Part shown: one piece after another, positions 62,331-64,000 of the stretch | How the letters are laid out: each line of letters begins with the position of its first letter | Position numbering within the stretch: the stretch's first letter is position 1 | DNA from: Epiperipatus broadwayi | Lineage: Eukaryota > Onychophora > Udeonychophora > Euonychophora > Peripatidae | Direction of reading: 5' to 3' | Length of the DNA: 64,000 bases | NCBI GenBank assembly: GCA_028023455.1 | Contig: JAQFVV010000549.1 | Coordinates: forward strand, 124,001 to 188,000 | The notes under the pieces: generated by a model | Seen by the model: only the letters and a program-made list of their open reading frames with translations | Database searches by the model: none | What the model was told of the DNA's origin: nothing | Program-made: the position numbers and the translations under genes

Positions 62331-62460
62331 GTAATATATATTAAGTCTACAACCTTAAAACTATGCGCCTGAAAAAAGGCCAGTAGGGACCTCTGCAAAT
62401 CTTTAATGAAAGATTTTTTCAGGTGCATAGTTTTAAGGTTGTAGCCTTAATATATATTAC
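62331..62460. mobile_element. Hairpin element sharing GTAGGGACCTCT with the 17-kb foldback
   Basis: GTAATATATATTAAG, ACAACCTTAAAACTATGC and CCTGAAAAAA on the left mirror the right arm. The loop has AGTAGGGACCTCTGCAAA, close to GTAGGGACCTCTACAGG of 17135-17745, and the terminus is similar (AAGGTTGTAGCCTTA against AAGGCTGTAACCTTT). Confidence 0.7.
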
Positions 62461-63585
62461 TTTATGTAACGAGTATGCACTTTATAAATATAATTATTAC
62501 AACTAGTATTGTTGTATATAAAAGTGATGTCGTCAAAAATTAATTGGATTTAAATCATTATTCATTTTAAAAGAGATTTTTCTTCGATGTAAATCTTTGA
62601 AGTGGAAAATACTGAAAAAAAATCCATTAATATGGACAATAAACCATCAAACATCACATGATCACCATTCTATAGGCTTACACAATTTGTTTTTCATAAA
62701 AGCAAAACTCTTCATACAGTAGTGCCACGAAAAGCTTCTCACTGATGAAAGCCACAAGCTAGAAGCTAGTTTGAGGATATTGGATGAGTAGGCACTAGAT
62801 AGGAAATTTTATGCACAAGCCTTCTTGCATCCATTGATTACTCTGGTTTGCACTGAGTGGCCTATTATAAAAAGAGTTTTGCCTCTGTGAAATATGGACA
62901 ATATAAGCAAAACATAGGGATGGTACCCACCAGGTTTGTTTATAGCTGGATTGTGATAATATTTTTTCCAATTTTGTTTCATTCTCTGGATTGACTATTT
63001 GAGTATACATACACAACATTAATATAAAAATTGTATTTTGGAGCTAATTGCATAATTAAAAACTTTAACCTAGTTTTATAGTTGGAATTTTACAATAGCA
63101 ATTTTTTTAAAAAGGAAATTGTTTTGTGACGTTTCTTTAGCCTTTTTAAAAAAGAAGGAAATTTTAAAACTAATAAACTATCAAATATTAAATATTTCTA
63201 ATAAGGCTAAATCAAACATTTTTATATATAAACTATTTAAAGTAATATTTTGTTTTAGAAAAGGAATTGCAATTATTGATTCTAAATAACCTTTCATTAC
63301 AATTGCGTAAGCTTTTAAAAACACAACAGCATCTAATTACAAAATGAAATGAAATTTAATCTACATTTAAGTTATAAATTAAAAAGCAATTAAAATATTA
63401 AAACAACTTTTTAAGGTAATATTTTTGTATATAACTATATCTCTAATGAATGATTCATTATGAATAAACATATTTATATATAAATAAAACTTAATTTAAA
63501 TAAATCAGTACATATACCAGTTTATTCAAGTTTATAAAACAAGTCACATGCAACTACTTTATAAATCTTTATTTATTATATGAAC

Positions 63586-63907
63586 ATGGGTAGGATGAGA
63601 AGGTTGGCACAAAGGTGGGCTTTGAACGTTCCATCATCAGATTTTCAATGAAATGGACGGTCGAAGAGTTTTGGGGTGGAGTGGTTTGAAGCCTAGCCAT
63701 TAAAGTACGAAGATTGGCTATCTTAATATAAAGCTGAGCATTGATTGTATATATGTGTGGAGATGATAATCTGGACCAACTGACGAGTGCTGGTTTAGCA
63801 TGAAATATATATATTGGTGATTATTTATCGTTTCGACATGTATGTAATCAAGTTTCTTCAGCAGTATGAGATATCATGGATAGCTGTGTGAAAGTCTGAG
63901 TTCATTA
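63586..63907 (+). mobile_element. HRZ repeat, 322-bp insertion with 12-bp target duplication
   Basis: TATTATATGAAC lies at 63574-63585 and at 63908-63919. The element starts ATGGGTAGGATGAG and ends just after GTCTGAGTTCA, like the 8709 end. It lacks the part of the monomer between these two points. It has no open frame. It carries the best hammerhead of the window at 63766-63824. Confidence 0.85.
63766..63824 (+). ncRNA. Intact type I hammerhead ribozyme
   Basis: Hammerheads cut their own strand at a UH site. Outer helix I pairs ATAATC (63766-63771) with GATTAT (63819-63824); inner helix I pairs ACCAA (63775-63779) with TTGGT (63814-63818), and TGG bulges between them. The core CTGACGA (63780-63786) fits CUGANGA. 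Helix II is GTGCT/AGCAT with loop GGTTT, closed by a G:U next to the core. GAA is at 63802-63804. Mini helix III is ATATATAT (63805-63812). A63813 is the cleavage nucleotide. Every conserved residue is present; the short AT helix III may limit single-copy activity. Confidence 0.85.
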
Positions 63908-64000
63908 TATTATATGAACTATTATAAATATAATAATGCTCCAATGTTTTGACTATATTGTTTTATAGTCTTACTCAAGAAACAACTAAAAAATACATAA

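Noticed and set aside
62735-62780. CTGATGAAAGCC as a further hammerhead
   Set aside because: No GAA box with helix II pairing or helix I partner follows within range.
62795-63019. 74-codon minus frame
   Set aside because: No domain, no neighbours and no paralogue in the window.

Overview
This is AT-rich DNA (roughly three quarters A+T by eye) from an invertebrate-type animal nuclear genome. It contains no convincing complete host gene. The evidence for an animal genome is Penelope-like elements (PLEs) with GIY-YIG nuclease domains, a Ty3/gypsy-type LTR retrotransposon, tRNA-derived SINEs with target-site duplications, foldback and MITE-like hairpins, long tetranucleotide and trinucleotide microsatellites, and a 500-N assembly gap. 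I cannot name the species. Nearly every short open frame outside the elements listed below looks like chance in AT-rich DNA.

Layout. 1-2.9 kb is a decayed transposon whose second copy lies at 58.6-60.8 kb. 3.4-8.7 kb holds three insertions of a ribozyme-bearing repeat (about 500-bp monomer, called HRZ here). 8.8-12.15 kb is a head-to-head pair of PLE copies (family A) inserted into an older repeat, followed by a 620-bp GACA/GATA/GGTA array. 14.2-14.75 kb is a 5'-truncated relative of family A. 17.1-17.75 kb is a foldback. 19.45-19.97 kb is an inverted HRZ pair. 20.2-20.8 kb is a near-perfect palindrome whose arms encode the end of a PLE nuclease. 26.67-27.42 kb is an AGT microsatellite around the gap. 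28.0-28.66 kb is another foldback. 29.9-31.3 kb is a head-to-head pair of a second PLE family (B). 31.46-37.67 kb is a Ty3/gypsy element on the minus strand with 1.3-kb LTRs, a broken pol and no visible gag. 39-41 kb has three tRNA-derived SINE copies. 47.5 kb and 62 kb have MITE-like elements. 63.59-63.91 kb is a 322-bp HRZ copy with 12-bp target duplications. Stretches not listed hold only AT-rich sequence in which I see nothing.

The main result is a set of hammerhead-ribozyme signals. The HRZ repeats carry a type I hammerhead, with an unbroken core in the 63.8-kb copy: CUGACGA box, helix II, GAA, a mini helix III, UA cleavage site, and a two-part helix I. The 3' regions of PLE families A and B carry hammerhead-like folds too. 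In family A, helices I and III change in a compensatory way between two copies. HRZ and PLE insertions share an unusual form, 5'-truncated units joined head to head, some with 9-17-bp target duplications. My inference is that a PLE-type reverse transcriptase mobilised the small ribozyme elements. Metazoan retrozymes and hammerheads in PLEs are known from the literature; the particular families, junctions and the variant core seen here are what deserve checking.
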